NCBI GenBank assembly: GCA_002368355.1
Contig: AP018281.1
Location: forward strand, 4,278,001 to 4,342,000
From: Chondrocystis sp. NIES-4102
GTDB taxonomy: Bacteria; Cyanobacteriota; Cyanobacteriia; Cyanobacteriales; Xenococcaceae
Length of the DNA: 64,000 nt
Reading direction: 5' to 3'
Shown: in pieces, positions 8,994 through 18,085 of the stretch
How the letters are laid out: each line of letters starts with the position of its first letter
How positions within the stretch are numbered: position 1 is the stretch's first letter
The notes under the pieces: model-generated
What the model was told of the DNA's origin: nothing
The model's database searches: none
The model's input: the letters and a program-made list of their open reading frames with translations, nothing else
Made by a program: the position numbers and the translations under genes

Positions 8994-9497
8994 CCGATTT
9001 TTATATTCACTATAGTATTTGTCAGGTATCTGCTTCGACAACTTTGCCAAAGTTCATTGAGGTAAACTGCCACTTATGTGACTGTTAATAGCTTTTATAG
9101 ATGTATACCAAAAGCTATATGTTTATCTATCTAACACATATTCGTTGCTCTCGTCACACTTGAAATTTTGCCGATTATAAGCAGGTAATAACTACAAATG
9201 TAACTACGCTCTTTAAAACAACTAAATTAAGTCACAGATTACTCCGCCGTAAAACGACGGAGCCTGCTATGACCGTTGGTTAGTATCTCGAAATCAAATT
9301 ATCTTAGGCGAGAGAAATTTCTTAAGTAATATAACACAATTATCTAGTTGAATATTTAATATGGTAAATACAGTAATTTCAATTTTCCTAAACCTAGAGT
9401 TGAGAAACGTATCCAATTCTCACTTTATAGACTAAGAAAGTAGGATAATTTACTTAACGAAAAAAATAGGTAATCTATTATTAGAGAACACGGCAGT
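8994..9497. other. Divergent intergenic region ahcY-dxs
   Basis: About 500 bp between divergent ahcY and dxs. It must hold both promoters, but I see no strong consensus boxes. A hairpin-forming GC block lies at 9242-9262. I found no SAH- or SAM-riboswitch core upstream of ahcY. Confidence 0.45.
9242..9262. repeat. GC-rich imperfect palindrome, IS-end-like
   Basis: CTCCGCCGT and ACGACGGAG form a stem with one mismatch around a short A-rich loop in otherwise AT-rich DNA. The type resembles the subterminal hairpins of IS200/IS605-like elements; no transposase is nearby, so it may be a remnant or a miniature element. Confidence 0.4.
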
Positions 9498-11414
9498 ATG
9501 CATTTAAGCGAAATAACTCATCCTAATCAGTTGCACGGTCTATCAATCCGACAACTTGAGGACATCGCACGCCAGATAAGAGAAAAACATTTACAAACAG
9601 TTGCAACTAGTGGCGGTCATTTAGGCCCAGGGTTAGGTGTAGTAGAATTAACTATTGCTTTATATCAAACTTTAGATTTAGATCGCGATAAAGTAATTTG
9701 GGATGTAGGACATCAGGCATATCCTCATAAATTACTTACGGGTCGATATAACAAGTTTGATACCCTGCGTCAAAAAGATGGTGTAGCTGGTTATTTAAAA
9801 ATAAGCGAAAATAAATTTGATCATTTTGGGGCAGGACACGCTTCTACTAGTATCTCCGCAGCTTTAGGCATGGCATTAGCAAGAGATGCTAAAGGGGAAG
9901 ATTTTAAATGTGTCGCGGTTATCGGTGATGGTGCTTTAACTGGAGGTATGGCATTAGAAGCGATTAATCACGCAGGTCATCTACCTAACACCAACCTAAT
10001 GGTAGTGCTTAATGACAATGAAATGTCAATTTCTCCTAATGTAGGTGCTATTTCGCGCTACCTGAACAAAGTTCGCTTATCAGACCCAATTCAGTTTATT
10101 TCGGATAATTTAGAGGAACAGTTTAAACAGCTACCTTTCTTTGGTGAATCTTTAACGCCTGAAATGGAAAGGGTCAAAGAAGGGATGAAACGCCTAGCAG
10201 TACCAAAAGTTGGGGCTGTAATTGAGGAGTTGGGCTTTAAGTATTTTGGCCCAATTGATGGTCATAATCTGTCAGAATTAATTTCTACCTTTAAACAAGC
10301 TCATAAAGTACCAGGGCCTGTACTAGTTCACGTGGCAACGGTAAAAGGGAAAGGATATGCTATAGCTGAAAAAGATCAAGTAGGATATCATGCCCAAAGT
10401 CCCTTTAACTTGGCTACAGGTAAAGCTGCGCCTGCTACTAAGCCTAAGCCACCAAGTTACAGTAAGGTATTTGCAGATACCCTAACAGCCTTGGCAGAAA
10501 ATGATTCTAAAATTGTCGGTATAACTGCTGCAATGGCAACAGGAACGGGTTTAGATAAACTACAAAGTAAGTTACCTAAACAATACATTGATGTAGGAAT
10601 TGCTGAACAACACGCCGTCACTTTAGCTGCTGGGATGGCTTGTGAAGGGATAAAACCTGTAGCGGTTATTTATTCCACTTTCCTACAACGGGCGTATGAT
10701 CAGATAATTCATGATATCTGTATTCAAAAGTTACCTGTATTTTTCTGTCTAGATCGAGCGGGAATTGTTGGGGCAGATGGCCCGACTCACCAAGGTATGT
10801 ACGATATTGCTTATCTACGGTGTATACCTAATATTGTGGTAATGGCACCTAAAGACGAAGCGGAGTTACAACAAATGATGGTAACTGGTATTAATTACCG
10901 AGATGGCGCGATCGCTATGCGTTATCCTCGTGGTAATGGTGTCGGTGTGCCATTAATGGATGAGGGGTGGGAATCTATCGAAATTGGCAAAGGTGAAATT
11001 CTGCGTCATGGAGATGATTTACTCTTAGTCGGTTATGGAACTCAAGTATATCCTGCGCTACAAGTGGCAGAAATACTCAGTGAACATGGGATCGAAGCGA
11101 CAGTAGTTAATGCTCGTTTTGTTAAACCCTTGGATATAGATTTAATTGCTCCTTTAGCTAAACGCATTGGTAAAGTAGTTACTCTAGAAGAAGGGTGTTT
11201 GATGGGTGGTTTTGGTTCGGCAGTTTTGGAGGCTCTCCAAGACAACGATATTTTTGTCCCTGTTAAACGCTTTGGTGTACCTGATATTTTGGTAGAACAC
11301 GCAACCCCAGAACAATCTAAAGTTAGTTTGGGTTTAACTAGTTCGCAAATGGCACAAAGTATCCTTAAGGTTTTCTTTGATAGTAAAAGTAAAGAACCTT
11401 CTGTGGTTAGTTAA
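9498..11414 (+). CDS. dxs: 1-deoxy-D-xylulose-5-phosphate synthase
   Basis: DXS condenses pyruvate and glyceraldehyde 3-phosphate using thiamine diphosphate. It is the first step of the MEP pathway for isoprenoids (carotenoids, phytol, quinones) in the cytoplasm. The 638 residues are full length and carry [17 protein letters not shown] at the N-terminus, [26 protein letters not shown], the thiamine-diphosphate motif [13 protein letters not shown]...NDNEMSIS, the [15 protein letters not shown] catalytic region with its glutamate, and [15 protein letters not shown] in the pyrimidine domain. The ATG at 9498 is the family start. The gene stands alone; a strong hairpin terminator follows at 11536-11577. 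Confidence 0.97.
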   Translation: MHLSEITHPNQLHGLSIRQLEDIARQIREKHLQTVATSGGHLGPGLGVVELTIALYQTLDLDRDKVIWDVGHQAYPHKLLTGRYNKFDTLRQKDGVAGYLKISENKFDHFGAGHASTSISAALGMALARDAKGEDFKCVAVIGDGALTGGMALEAINHAGHLPNTNLMVVLNDNEMSISPNVGAISRYLNKVRLSDPIQFISDNLEEQFKQLPFFGESLTPEMERVKEGMKRLAVPKVGAVIEELGFKYFGPIDGHNLSELISTFKQAHKVPGPVLVHVATVKGKGYAIAEKDQVGYHAQSPFNLATGKAAPATKPKPPSYSKVFADTLTALAENDSKIVGITAAMATGTGLDKLQSKLPKQYIDVGIAEQHAVTLAAGMACEGIKPVAVIYSTFLQRAYDQIIHDICIQKLPVFFCLDRAGIVGADGPTHQGMYDIAYLRCIPNIVVMAPKDEAELQQMMVTGINYRDGAIAMRYPRGNGVGVPLMDEGWESIEIGKGEILRHGDDLLLVGYGTQVYPALQVAEILSEHGIEATVVNARFVKPLDIDLIAPLAKRIGKVVTLEEGCLMGGFGSAVLEALQDNDIFVPVKRFGVPDILVEHATPEQSKVSLGLTSSQMAQSILKVFFDSKSKEPSVVS

Positions 11415-11508
11415 TAGCAACGAAAGTACCAAATGAAATATATGACAATATATAAACTGGCACTTGAATCTTACAAATCTCTGTCATTCGCTTTAAACTA
11501 GTAATTGT

Positions 11509-11519
11509 GTGTGAGGAGT
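11509..11519 (-). ncRNA. Possible Yfr1-like core motif (weak)
   Basis: The minus strand reads ACTCCTCACAC, identical to the unpaired core I recall for the cyanobacterial small RNA Yfr1, and a hairpin (11536-11572) lies on its 5' side as in Yfr1. Against it, no GC-rich terminator stem follows the core on that strand, so this may be coincidence. Confidence 0.2.
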
Positions 11520-11535
11520 AAGTGTAAGAGAAAAG

Positions 11536-11577
11536 GGTTTTGGGGTCGAAACAAGGCAAGACTCCCAAGACCTTTTT
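11536..11577 (+). terminator. Rho-independent terminator of dxs
   Basis: GGTTTTGGGGTC (11536-11547) pairs with GACTCCCAAGACC (11560-11572) around a 12-base loop and is followed by TTTTT. It is well placed 120 bp after the dxs stop. Confidence 0.7.
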
Positions 11578-11614
11578 CGTTTCTAGGTTTTATTTTATTG
11601 GCGATCGCTTCAAG

Positions 11615-12754
11615 TTAAATTAATTTCAGTCTAGACCAAGATAAATTTTGCTGTTGACTATCCCAATGCCAACGTAAGAAATTAGCAACCTCTCCAATTT
11701 CCATACCTGGTAAGTTGATGGCTTTTCTAGGAGATCTAGTAGCCATAGCGATCGCCATCTCTGCTGGACAACCCCATGTAATTAGATTTTTTACGCCAGT
11801 TAGTAGGGGTAAAGTTGTTCCTGATAATGTACCATCGGCTAGTCTAGCTACTCCGTGGGTAACTATAATTTCTCGCTCATCCCAAGGATAGACTCCATCC
11901 GCTAACCCTAAAGGGGATAGGGCATCACTGACTAAAAAAATACCTTGCTCGTAATTACTAGCTTTGAGGATAATCTCTAGCATAGTCGGACAAACATGAT
12001 GACCATCAGCAATTAAACCACAATACACATTAGGGTCAACAATAGCAGCACCTAAAAGTCCTGGTTGACGGTGGTGCAGGTTAGGCATAGCGTTAAAGGC
12101 ATGAGTTACCATTGATGCCCCTTGTTTAAAAGCTTGTTGGGCTTGGATATCACTAGCTAATGAATGCCCCAAGCTAACAATAATATCCTGTTGTCTCAGA
12201 TAGCTAATAACTGTATTAGTAGTATCCAATTCTGGGGCGAGGGTAATAATTTTGACTACATGACTATATTCGCCTAAAACTTGTTTAATTTTTTCAATAG
12301 TTAAAGGCAGGAGATATTGGGCAGGATGTGCGCCTCTTTTTTGGTGATTTAAAAAAGGCCCTTCTAAATGTATTCCTAATATTTGGGCTGTATTCTGATG
12401 CTTGACTTGAGACTTAATAAATTGAGCCAAGACAAAAAGCGATCGCTGTATTTTTTCAATTGATGTAGTAACTATAGTGGGAAGAAAACCATCTATTCCC
12501 TCTTTCCATAAAAAATCACAGATTTCCTCAAGTTTGCCGAGATCTTTTAATTCTAAATCGGGAAATGCTAAACCCAACGCACCATTAATTTGTAAGTCTA
12601 TTCCCCCCAAAGATAACCAGTCCCCCTGCAAATCAATAATTTCTTCAGTTGCATGATCTAATTGAGGAGCGATCGCTGTTATTTTTCCCTGATGTATGGC
12701 AATTTCTTTTACCCCTGGGTGTCCAATTACACGGGCATTAATAATTATCGACAT
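11615..12754 (-). CDS. nagA: N-acetylglucosamine-6-phosphate deacetylase
   Basis: NagA removes the acetyl group from N-acetylglucosamine 6-phosphate, feeding amino sugars from cell-wall turnover into glucosamine 6-phosphate. The 379 residues form an amidohydrolase TIM barrel. Visible are the N-terminal beta-domain with GGIDLQINGALG, the metal-ligand region GIHLEGPFLNHQKRGAHP, the barrel histidines in SLGHSLA and THAFNAMPNLHHRQPG, the catalytic aspartate in LVSDALSPLG, and ADGTLSGTTLPL near the C-terminus. The start at ATG 12754 matches the family. It faces dxs convergently and lies behind mtnP in the same direction, 248 bp away. Confidence 0.92.
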   Translation of the reverse strand: MSIIINARVIGHPGVKEIAIHQGKITAIAPQLDHATEEIIDLQGDWLSLGGIDLQINGALGLAFPDLELKDLGKLEEICDFLWKEGIDGFLPTIVTTSIEKIQRSLFVLAQFIKSQVKHQNTAQILGIHLEGPFLNHQKRGAHPAQYLLPLTIEKIKQVLGEYSHVVKIITLAPELDTTNTVISYLRQQDIIVSLGHSLASDIQAQQAFKQGASMVTHAFNAMPNLHHRQPGLLGAAIVDPNVYCGLIADGHHVCPTMLEIILKASNYEQGIFLVSDALSPLGLADGVYPWDEREIIVTHGVARLADGTLSGTTLPLLTGVKNLITWGCPAEMAIAMATRSPRKAINLPGMEIGEVANFLRWHWDSQQQNLSWSRLKLI

Positions 12755-12868
12755 TTCAATTACTTTTTTAACAGTGATCTCAATTACACACCAAGTTTCA
12801 AGATTGGCAAATAATAAATCATATAAATACCGTCAGTCACCCTTATATAAGACTGATATATAAAACAT

Positions 12869-12896
12869 AACCCAAGTAGTTAATTCTGCTTGGGTT
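12869..12896 (-). terminator. Hairpin, probable terminator of mtnP
   Basis: A perfect 8-bp inverted repeat AACCCAAG (12869-12876) / CTTGGGTT (12889-12896) with a 12-base loop lies about 105 bp beyond the mtnP stop. The T-rich tail on the minus strand is only modest. Confidence 0.45.
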
Positions 12897-13002
12897 AAAT
12901 AATGGTATTAGCTTTTATCAAGTAACAATTAAATATAAATTGCTACGGGCGTGTTATATGTTGTGAAAATCTAGCAGATCTGCAAGCCATAGCTAATCAA
13001 AT

Positions 13003-13875
13003 TTAAAGATATTTCCTAATTAACAATTCCAAATTAGCTTTAGTCTCTTGGGGTACTTTATCCAACGGCGTTAAAATGGCATATTTAAGAGCAGAATGGG
13101 CTGCCGAGGGGGGAGGATTATTGTGTAACCGTTTAACAGTTTCCTGAATTACTTTTTGGGCATTAACAGCATTACGCCGAAGATTATTAACCACCATTTC
13201 CACTGTTACACTATCGTGATCAGGATGCCAGCAATCATAATCAGTAACTAAAGCAAGGGTAGCATAAGCAATTTCCGCCTCCCTAGCTAATTTAGCTTCG
13301 GGTAAATTCGTCATACCGACTACAGTTGCACCCCAACTACGATAAAGATTAGACTCAGCTTTAGTAGAGAAGGCAGGACCCTCCATACAAACATAAGTGC
13401 CACCCTGATGTAAATCCACATCGACTAAATTTAAAGATGTAACGGACTCGCTCAATATATTGGCTAAATTAGGGCAGATAGGATCACCAAAGGCAATATG
13501 AGCCACTAAACCAGCACCGAAAAAGGTAGCAGCACGGTTTTTTGTGCGATCGATAAATTGATCGGGGATGACTATATCTAAGGGTTTGGCTGCTTCTTTT
13601 AAAGATCCTACAGCAGAGGCAGAAATAAGATATTCCACTCCCAATTGCTTCATCGCGTGAATATTGGCACGAAAAGGCAATTCTGTTGGTAATAAATGAT
13701 GATTACGCCCATGACGAGCTAGAAAAGCTACATTTGCTCCTTCTAATTGACCGACAATTAAAGCGTCTGAAGGGTCACCAAACGGAGTAGAAAGAGTAAT
13801 TTCCTCAACGTTTTCTAATGCCTCCATCTGGTATAGACCACTACCGCCAATGATGCCAATTTTTGCTTCTACCAT
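13003..13875 (-). CDS. mtnP: S-methyl-5'-thioadenosine phosphorylase
   Basis: MtnP phosphorolyses 5'-methylthioadenosine, a by-product of polyamine synthesis, to adenine and methylthioribose 1-phosphate in the methionine salvage pathway. The 290 residues carry the PNP/MTAP family blocks [10 protein letters not shown] at the N-terminus, [53 protein letters not shown] and [14 protein letters not shown]. The ATG at 13875 gives the standard short N-terminus. It points left, with nagA downstream and an unknown gene upstream 62 bp away. Together with ahcY it covers recycling of both S-adenosylmethionine by-products. Confidence 0.95.
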   Translation of the reverse strand: MVEAKIGIIGGSGLYQMEALENVEEITLSTPFGDPSDALIVGQLEGANVAFLARHGRNHHLLPTELPFRANIHAMKQLGVEYLISASAVGSLKEAAKPLDIVIPDQFIDRTKNRAATFFGAGLVAHIAFGDPICPNLANILSESVTSLNLVDVDLHQGGTYVCMEGPAFSTKAESNLYRSWGATVVGMTNLPEAKLAREAEIAYATLALVTDYDCWHPDHDSVTVEMVVNNLRRNAVNAQKVIQETVKRLHNNPPPSAAHSALKYAILTPLDKVPQETKANLELLIRKYL

Positions 13876-13937
13876 AAGCTTTGATAAAATAATATATATT
13901 TAGTAATGCTCAATTATTGTAGCGAGACTTGTCCTTA

Positions 13938-14438
13938 TTACTCCTCCACTTCACTTGCCAAGATTAAGGGCATAATTTCTTCAGCAGCAGAAAAAGTAAT
14001 AGTACTAGCAAGGCGATCGCAAATTAGTTGCGCAATGATTTTATTGAGACGATAAATTTCTGGACAAGCATTGTAGCGATATTTAACATCAATAATTTTT
14101 TGTTTTTTCAAGATGCTAGTTTTAGAATTTTTCTTTTTTTCCTCTACCTGTTTTGTACGATTACGCAGAAAAATATCAGGTTTTTCAGTAGTATTTTTAA
14201 CATCAGGTAAAGTAGTTAAACGGTAATCACGCCAGTAACCTTTATAATTTTCACTTTTGGGATTTTTATATAGTTTAAAACTATCTAAACTAGGAATATA
14301 TAAAGCATAAAATTCTTCTTCCTTAACTACCTGAAAACACCCCCAGTCTTTTTGTTGACGATTGAGCAGGATATCTAAAGCGAGCTTTAAGGAAGGTAAA
14401 TTAGTGATTGAAGAGGGAGAATTTGATTGGTTATTCAT
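13938..14438 (-). CDS. Hypothetical protein, 166 residues
   Basis: I do not recognise this protein. It has no signal peptide or membrane segment. Residues 17-85 look globular (LKLALDILL...DWGCFQVVKEEEFYALYIPSLDSFKLY), the middle (about 95-118) is a lysine-rich linker and the C-terminus is helical (EIYRLNKIIAQLICDRLASTITF). It starts 90 bp from the divergent lyase gene and ends 62 bp before mtnP on the same strand, so it could be co-transcribed with mtnP. Base use is like its neighbours. Confidence 0.6.
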   Translation of the reverse strand: MNNQSNSPSSITNLPSLKLALDILLNRQQKDWGCFQVVKEEEFYALYIPSLDSFKLYKNPKSENYKGYWRDYRLTTLPDVKNTTEKPDIFLRNRTKQVEEKKKNSKTSILKKQKIIDVKYRYNACPEIYRLNKIIAQLICDRLASTITFSAAEEIMPLILASEVEE

Positions 14439-14527
14439 AAAAAAATCCTAAATATGCAGTATTGCTAATCAAACCAAGATATGTTCAATTAAATAAAGGT
14501 GATAGAGATTAACAGAATAATATAATC

Positions 14528-15043
14528 ATGAATTTAAAGGAATTTTTAAACTTGAGTGCAGGTCGATGGTTTAGTCAACGTACTAACTATCTTTTAGGTG
14601 ATGAAAATGTTGATAATAGCAAAGCTGATCTTACCATTGAAACTATTGCTCCAGATGATCAACGCGCCCTACAACTGTGTGAAAAACATCAGTTAAATCC
14701 TAAAAACAGTCTTGGCGGTACAATTCAAAGTTGGGATAATTCGGTAGACTGGGGAAAACCAAAACAATTAGGATCAGCTACCATCGTCTTAGTTAGTGAC
14801 TCGGAAACTGCAAAAACAGGTAAATTGATTCGCCCACAAGATAATCAAGTATGCGGATCTTTTATATTGGGCGAGGATGAAGCCTTAACTTTAACTATTG
14901 AAACAGACGAATTGTATGCCGAAGAGCGTCAATGGTTTGCTAGTGATAATTTTAAAATGCGTACAATCATTGTTAAATATAATGATGGCAGACAAAAGAC
15001 TTCTTTTTACTCTGAAATTCGCAAAGCACCAGTAAATCAGTGA
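14528..15043 (+). CDS. CpcS/CpeS-family phycobiliprotein lyase
   Basis: This is a lipocalin-fold bilin lyase of the S/U type (DUF1001, CpcS/CpcU/CpeS), which attaches phycocyanobilin or a related bilin to a cysteine (Cys84-type) of phycobiliprotein subunits in the cytoplasm. The 171-residue length and the blocks LSAGRWFSQRTNYLL at the N-terminus, LGGTIQSWD, AEERQWFASDNFKMRTIIVK and a terminal FYSEIRK match the family. Which subtype (CpcS, CpcU or CpeS) cannot be decided here. It stands alone, divergent from the 166-residue gene, and shows the organism builds phycobilisomes. Confidence 0.85.
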   Translation: MNLKEFLNLSAGRWFSQRTNYLLGDENVDNSKADLTIETIAPDDQRALQLCEKHQLNPKNSLGGTIQSWDNSVDWGKPKQLGSATIVLVSDSETAKTGKLIRPQDNQVCGSFILGEDEALTLTIETDELYAEERQWFASDNFKMRTIIVKYNDGRQKTSFYSEIRKAPVNQ

Positions 15044-15465
15044 TCACTTAACGGTTACTAGTTATTAATTAACTTTGGTTTATTCAAAATACAAAACAAC
15101 CTATTGTTACAGCCTAAAAGGTTAGTTTGGGACAATTGGGCTAGATTATCCACTATGGGAGTCAGGTAGTAGGTAGTCCTAAAGGATAAGCGGAGCTAAT
15201 CCCACAAGGGGACAATGTAGGTAGTGGGGGTAGTGGTAGTAAATATTAGCTAAAAGCTACCAAGTACGGGTTAGCGAAGCCTCAAAGCTAAAAGTGATAA
15301 CTTTAGATGTTAATAAGTCTACGAGCTACGAATGACATAAAACTAAAAACTTCCCTTAATCGTAGCTATTACTATATTACTTATTAACTTTTGACTCCTA
15401 TTTTTAAGCTAGGTTTAGATTTACGAAGTGCAGCTGCGCCCCGTCATAAAAGGGCGGGGTACTGT
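15044..15465. other. Intergenic region with GTAG-rich degenerate repeats
   Basis: About 420 bp between convergent genes. Around 15163-15240 it contains scattered GTAGGTAGT / GTAGTGG / GTAGTGGTAGT units, and near its end a hairpin block (CCCCGTC...GGGCGGGG, 15439-15459) that runs into the 19-bp repeat at 15452-15470. No open frame or RNA gene is seen. Confidence 0.4.
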
Positions 15466-15470
15466 TCACC
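15452..15470 (-). repeat. 19-bp repeat, copy 2, overlapping a gene end
   Basis: This is the exact inverted copy of the element at 1226-1244. The TGA stop codon of the REC-GGDEF-EAL gene (15466-15468) lies inside it (reading TGG TGA), so insertion of the repeat may have set the present C-terminus of that protein. Confidence 0.5.
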
Positions 15471-17301
15471 ATTGAGGGTTATTGAGAATAATTGATTCTG
15501 CTAGAGGTTTATCTAGAGGTTTAGCAAAGAAATATCCTTGTGCTGCTTCGCAACCTAGCTTAGTTAATAGGGTTATTTGATGGGGCGTTTCCACTCCTTC
15601 GGCGATCGCTTTCATACCCAAGGAATGAGCTAAAGTAATAATAGTTTTTACTATCTCATAATTACTATTTTTAGTATTAATTAGATTGACAAACGAGCGA
15701 TCAATTTTGAGAGTATCTACAGGAAAACGGTGTAAATAACTCAAAGAAGAATAACCCGTCCCAAAATCATCAATACTTAACTGCACTTTTTGTTGTTTAA
15801 TCTGACTTAAAAGCTCAATGGTTTTTTCTGCTCGATCCATTAACATTGTTTCTGTAAGCTCTAGTCTTAAGGAATTTCTGTTTAAACCAGTCGTAATTAA
15901 AATTTGCTCTAATTTTTCTACAAAATCTAACTGTTTAATTTGTTTGCAAGAAAGATTAACACTAATATGTAAAGCTGAAGCCATAGGAAATGTTGACTGC
16001 CAAGCTGATAATTGTTGACAGGCTTCTTTTAATACCCATTCGCCCAAGGGAATAATTAACCCTGTATCTTCAGCTATATTAATAAATTCTTCAGGCGTAA
16101 TTAACCCTATGCGCGGATGTTGCCAACGTAATAAAGCTTCAAAACCAATTAATTTTGAAGTTGTTAAGGATACAATAGGCTGATAATGTAAAACAAATTC
16201 TTGACGATCTAAAGCTAAACGTAAATCTGTTTCTAGTTGTGATAAATGAATAGTCTGATCATACATTTCGCGATCAAAGACAGCATAACGTCCTTTACCT
16301 AGTTCTTTGGCACGATACATAGCAGTATCAGCATCTCTTAACAATTCAATGCCATTTTTATAATAAATAGAACTATAAACTATACCAATACTAGCACCAG
16401 AAAAAACTCGCCGTTTATCTAAGTGAATTGGGGCAGATAATCGATCTAATAATCTTTCAGCAACTGCGATCGCGTCTTGAAAATCTTGTAAATCTTCTAG
16501 TAAGATCGTAAATTCATCTCCACTCAAACGTGCTACAGTATCGAGATCACGACAACATTCTTTGAGTATTCCAGCAACAGCAACCAGCAATTGGTCTCCT
16601 ACTAAATGTCCCCAACTATCGTTAATAATTTTAAAACGATCTAAATCTATAAATAATACTGCAAATAAATAATGAGGATTTCTTTGATGGCGTTGTATTG
16701 CTTTAGTAAGATGCTCCATAAACAGGGTACGATTAGGTAGACCTGTTAAAGCATCATGTAAAGCTTGATGGGATAGCTGGTGTTGTGTGTGTTGATGTTG
16801 AGCAATTTCTGCGTTTAATTGTTGGATGACAGCCTCTAATTGTGCCGTCCTTTTTTTTACCGTTTGCTCTAATTGAGTATTTAATTTGTCAATTTCTGTT
16901 TTGGCAGCTTGTAAATCTAATTGATGCTGGATACGACTGACAACTTCTTCTGCTTGGAATGGTTTGGTAATATAATCTACCCCACCAACCGCAAAAGCTT
17001 TAACTTTGTCAATTACGTCATCTAAAGCACTTAAAAAAATAATTGGAATATTGCGAGTTAATTCATCAGCTTTTAACTGTTGACACACTTGATATCCATC
17101 TATATCTGGCATTTTGATATCAAGTAATATTAATTGGGGAGGATCTTTTTTAGCTGCAATTAATGCCATTGTACCGTTGATTGCGCAACGAACTTGATAA
17201 CCCCTCTGTGTTAATGATGTGGATAAAACTCGCAAATTATCAGCTACATCGTCAACTATTAAAATAGTCCCCGAATCTGAATTAAATTGATAATTACTCA
17301 T
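15466..17301 (-). CDS. Response regulator with GGDEF and EAL domains
   Basis: This is a cyclic-di-GMP signalling protein of 611 residues. Residues about 13-130 are a receiver domain (IVDDVADNLRVL, phospho-acceptor aspartate in LLDIKMPD, lysine in YITKPF), then a coiled coil (about 135-175), a GGDEF domain (about 180-345; the signature is SGDEF, with serine for the first glycine) and an EAL domain (about 355-605) with intact FEALLRW, DDFGTGYSSL, LKIDRSF, EGVET and QGYFFAKPL. It probably makes or degrades c-di-GMP in response to a histidine kinase, steering motility or biofilm behaviour. The C-terminus is short after the EAL fold and its stop lies in a repeat. No kinase is adjacent. Confidence 0.93.
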   Translation of the reverse strand: MSNYQFNSDSGTILIVDDVADNLRVLSTSLTQRGYQVRCAINGTMALIAAKKDPPQLILLDIKMPDIDGYQVCQQLKADELTRNIPIIFLSALDDVIDKVKAFAVGGVDYITKPFQAEEVVSRIQHQLDLQAAKTEIDKLNTQLEQTVKKRTAQLEAVIQQLNAEIAQHQHTQHQLSHQALHDALTGLPNRTLFMEHLTKAIQRHQRNPHYLFAVLFIDLDRFKIINDSWGHLVGDQLLVAVAGILKECCRDLDTVARLSGDEFTILLEDLQDFQDAIAVAERLLDRLSAPIHLDKRRVFSGASIGIVYSSIYYKNGIELLRDADTAMYRAKELGKGRYAVFDREMYDQTIHLSQLETDLRLALDRQEFVLHYQPIVSLTTSKLIGFEALLRWQHPRIGLITPEEFINIAEDTGLIIPLGEWVLKEACQQLSAWQSTFPMASALHISVNLSCKQIKQLDFVEKLEQILITTGLNRNSLRLELTETMLMDRAEKTIELLSQIKQQKVQLSIDDFGTGYSSLSYLHRFPVDTLKIDRSFVNLINTKNSNYEIVKTIITLAHSLGMKAIAEGVETPHQITLLTKLGCEAAQGYFFAKPLDKPLAESIILNNPQW

Positions 17302-17408
17302 GAATTGATAACTGCTGAAGCAAAATTAATCAAGGGTTTAACATCTTATTTATGTCTTACTCCTCATCACATTAGGGTTGCAAAATTCTCAATAATTCTG
17401 ATGGTTAT

Positions 17409-18053
17409 CTAACCTCGTCGAGATTGTAACTGACGATAAACATCCCGAATATCTACTTTATGATAAGCCAAAGCAACCAAAGTATGGTAAAATAAGTCCG
17501 CAACTTCTCCTGCGATCGCCTGACTATCGTCATCTTTGCAAGCCATTACTACTTCTGCTGCTTCTTCGCCTATTTTCTTCAAAATTTTGTTGTCTCCCCC
17601 TGCTAATAATTTGCAGGTATAGGAAGTTTCGCTAGGATGTAAACAGCGATCGCAAATTACTCGATATACTTCTGATAAAGTGTCAGCAGGTGGTGCTAAC
17701 TTAGTTTGTTCTACTTGGTGAAAACAACTACGTTCCCCAGTGTGACAAGCAACATCACCAATTTGTTCAATGGTAATAAGCAAAGCATCACTATCACAAT
17801 CATAACGTAGCGATCGCACTTTTTGAATATGTCCAGAGGTTGATCCCTTATGCCATAATTCCTGACGTGAGCGACTCCAATACCAAGTTTCTCCTGTTTC
17901 GATGGTTTTTTGTAATGACTCTAGATTCATCCAAGCCATCATTAAAACTGTACCATCAAGATAATCTTGGGCGATCGCAGGTACTAATCCCTGGTCATTA
18001 TAGCGAATTTTATCTAGAGGAATAGTTTGTTTATTTATCGGATTATTAAACAT
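17409..18053 (-). CDS. hisIE: Bifunctional phosphoribosyl-AMP cyclohydrolase / phosphoribosyl-ATP pyrophosphatase
   Basis: HisIE catalyses the second and third steps of histidine synthesis: removal of pyrophosphate from phosphoribosyl-ATP and opening of the purine ring of phosphoribosyl-AMP. The HisI part (about 15-115) shows [24 protein letters not shown], the metal-binding acidic/cysteine cluster ([10 protein letters not shown]) and [10 protein letters not shown]. The HisE part (about 125-210) shows [18 protein letters not shown] and [14 protein letters not shown]. The length of 214 is normal for the fusion. It starts 32 bp after the MCE gene and points the same way, so it may be read from the chlI-ABC-MCE transcript although unrelated in function. 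Confidence 0.95.
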   Translation of the reverse strand: MFNNPINKQTIPLDKIRYNDQGLVPAIAQDYLDGTVLMMAWMNLESLQKTIETGETWYWSRSRQELWHKGSTSGHIQKVRSLRYDCDSDALLITIEQIGDVACHTGERSCFHQVEQTKLAPPADTLSEVYRVICDRCLHPSETSYTCKLLAGGDNKILKKIGEEAAEVVMACKDDDSQAIAGEVADLFYHTLVALAYHKVDIRDVYRQLQSRRG

Positions 18054-18085
18054 AAAAATTATTTTAGAGAATAAGATAATTTAAA

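Noticed and set aside
8994-9240. Possible SAH or SAM riboswitch upstream of ahcY
   Set aside because: No recognisable SAH or SAM aptamer core on the minus strand.
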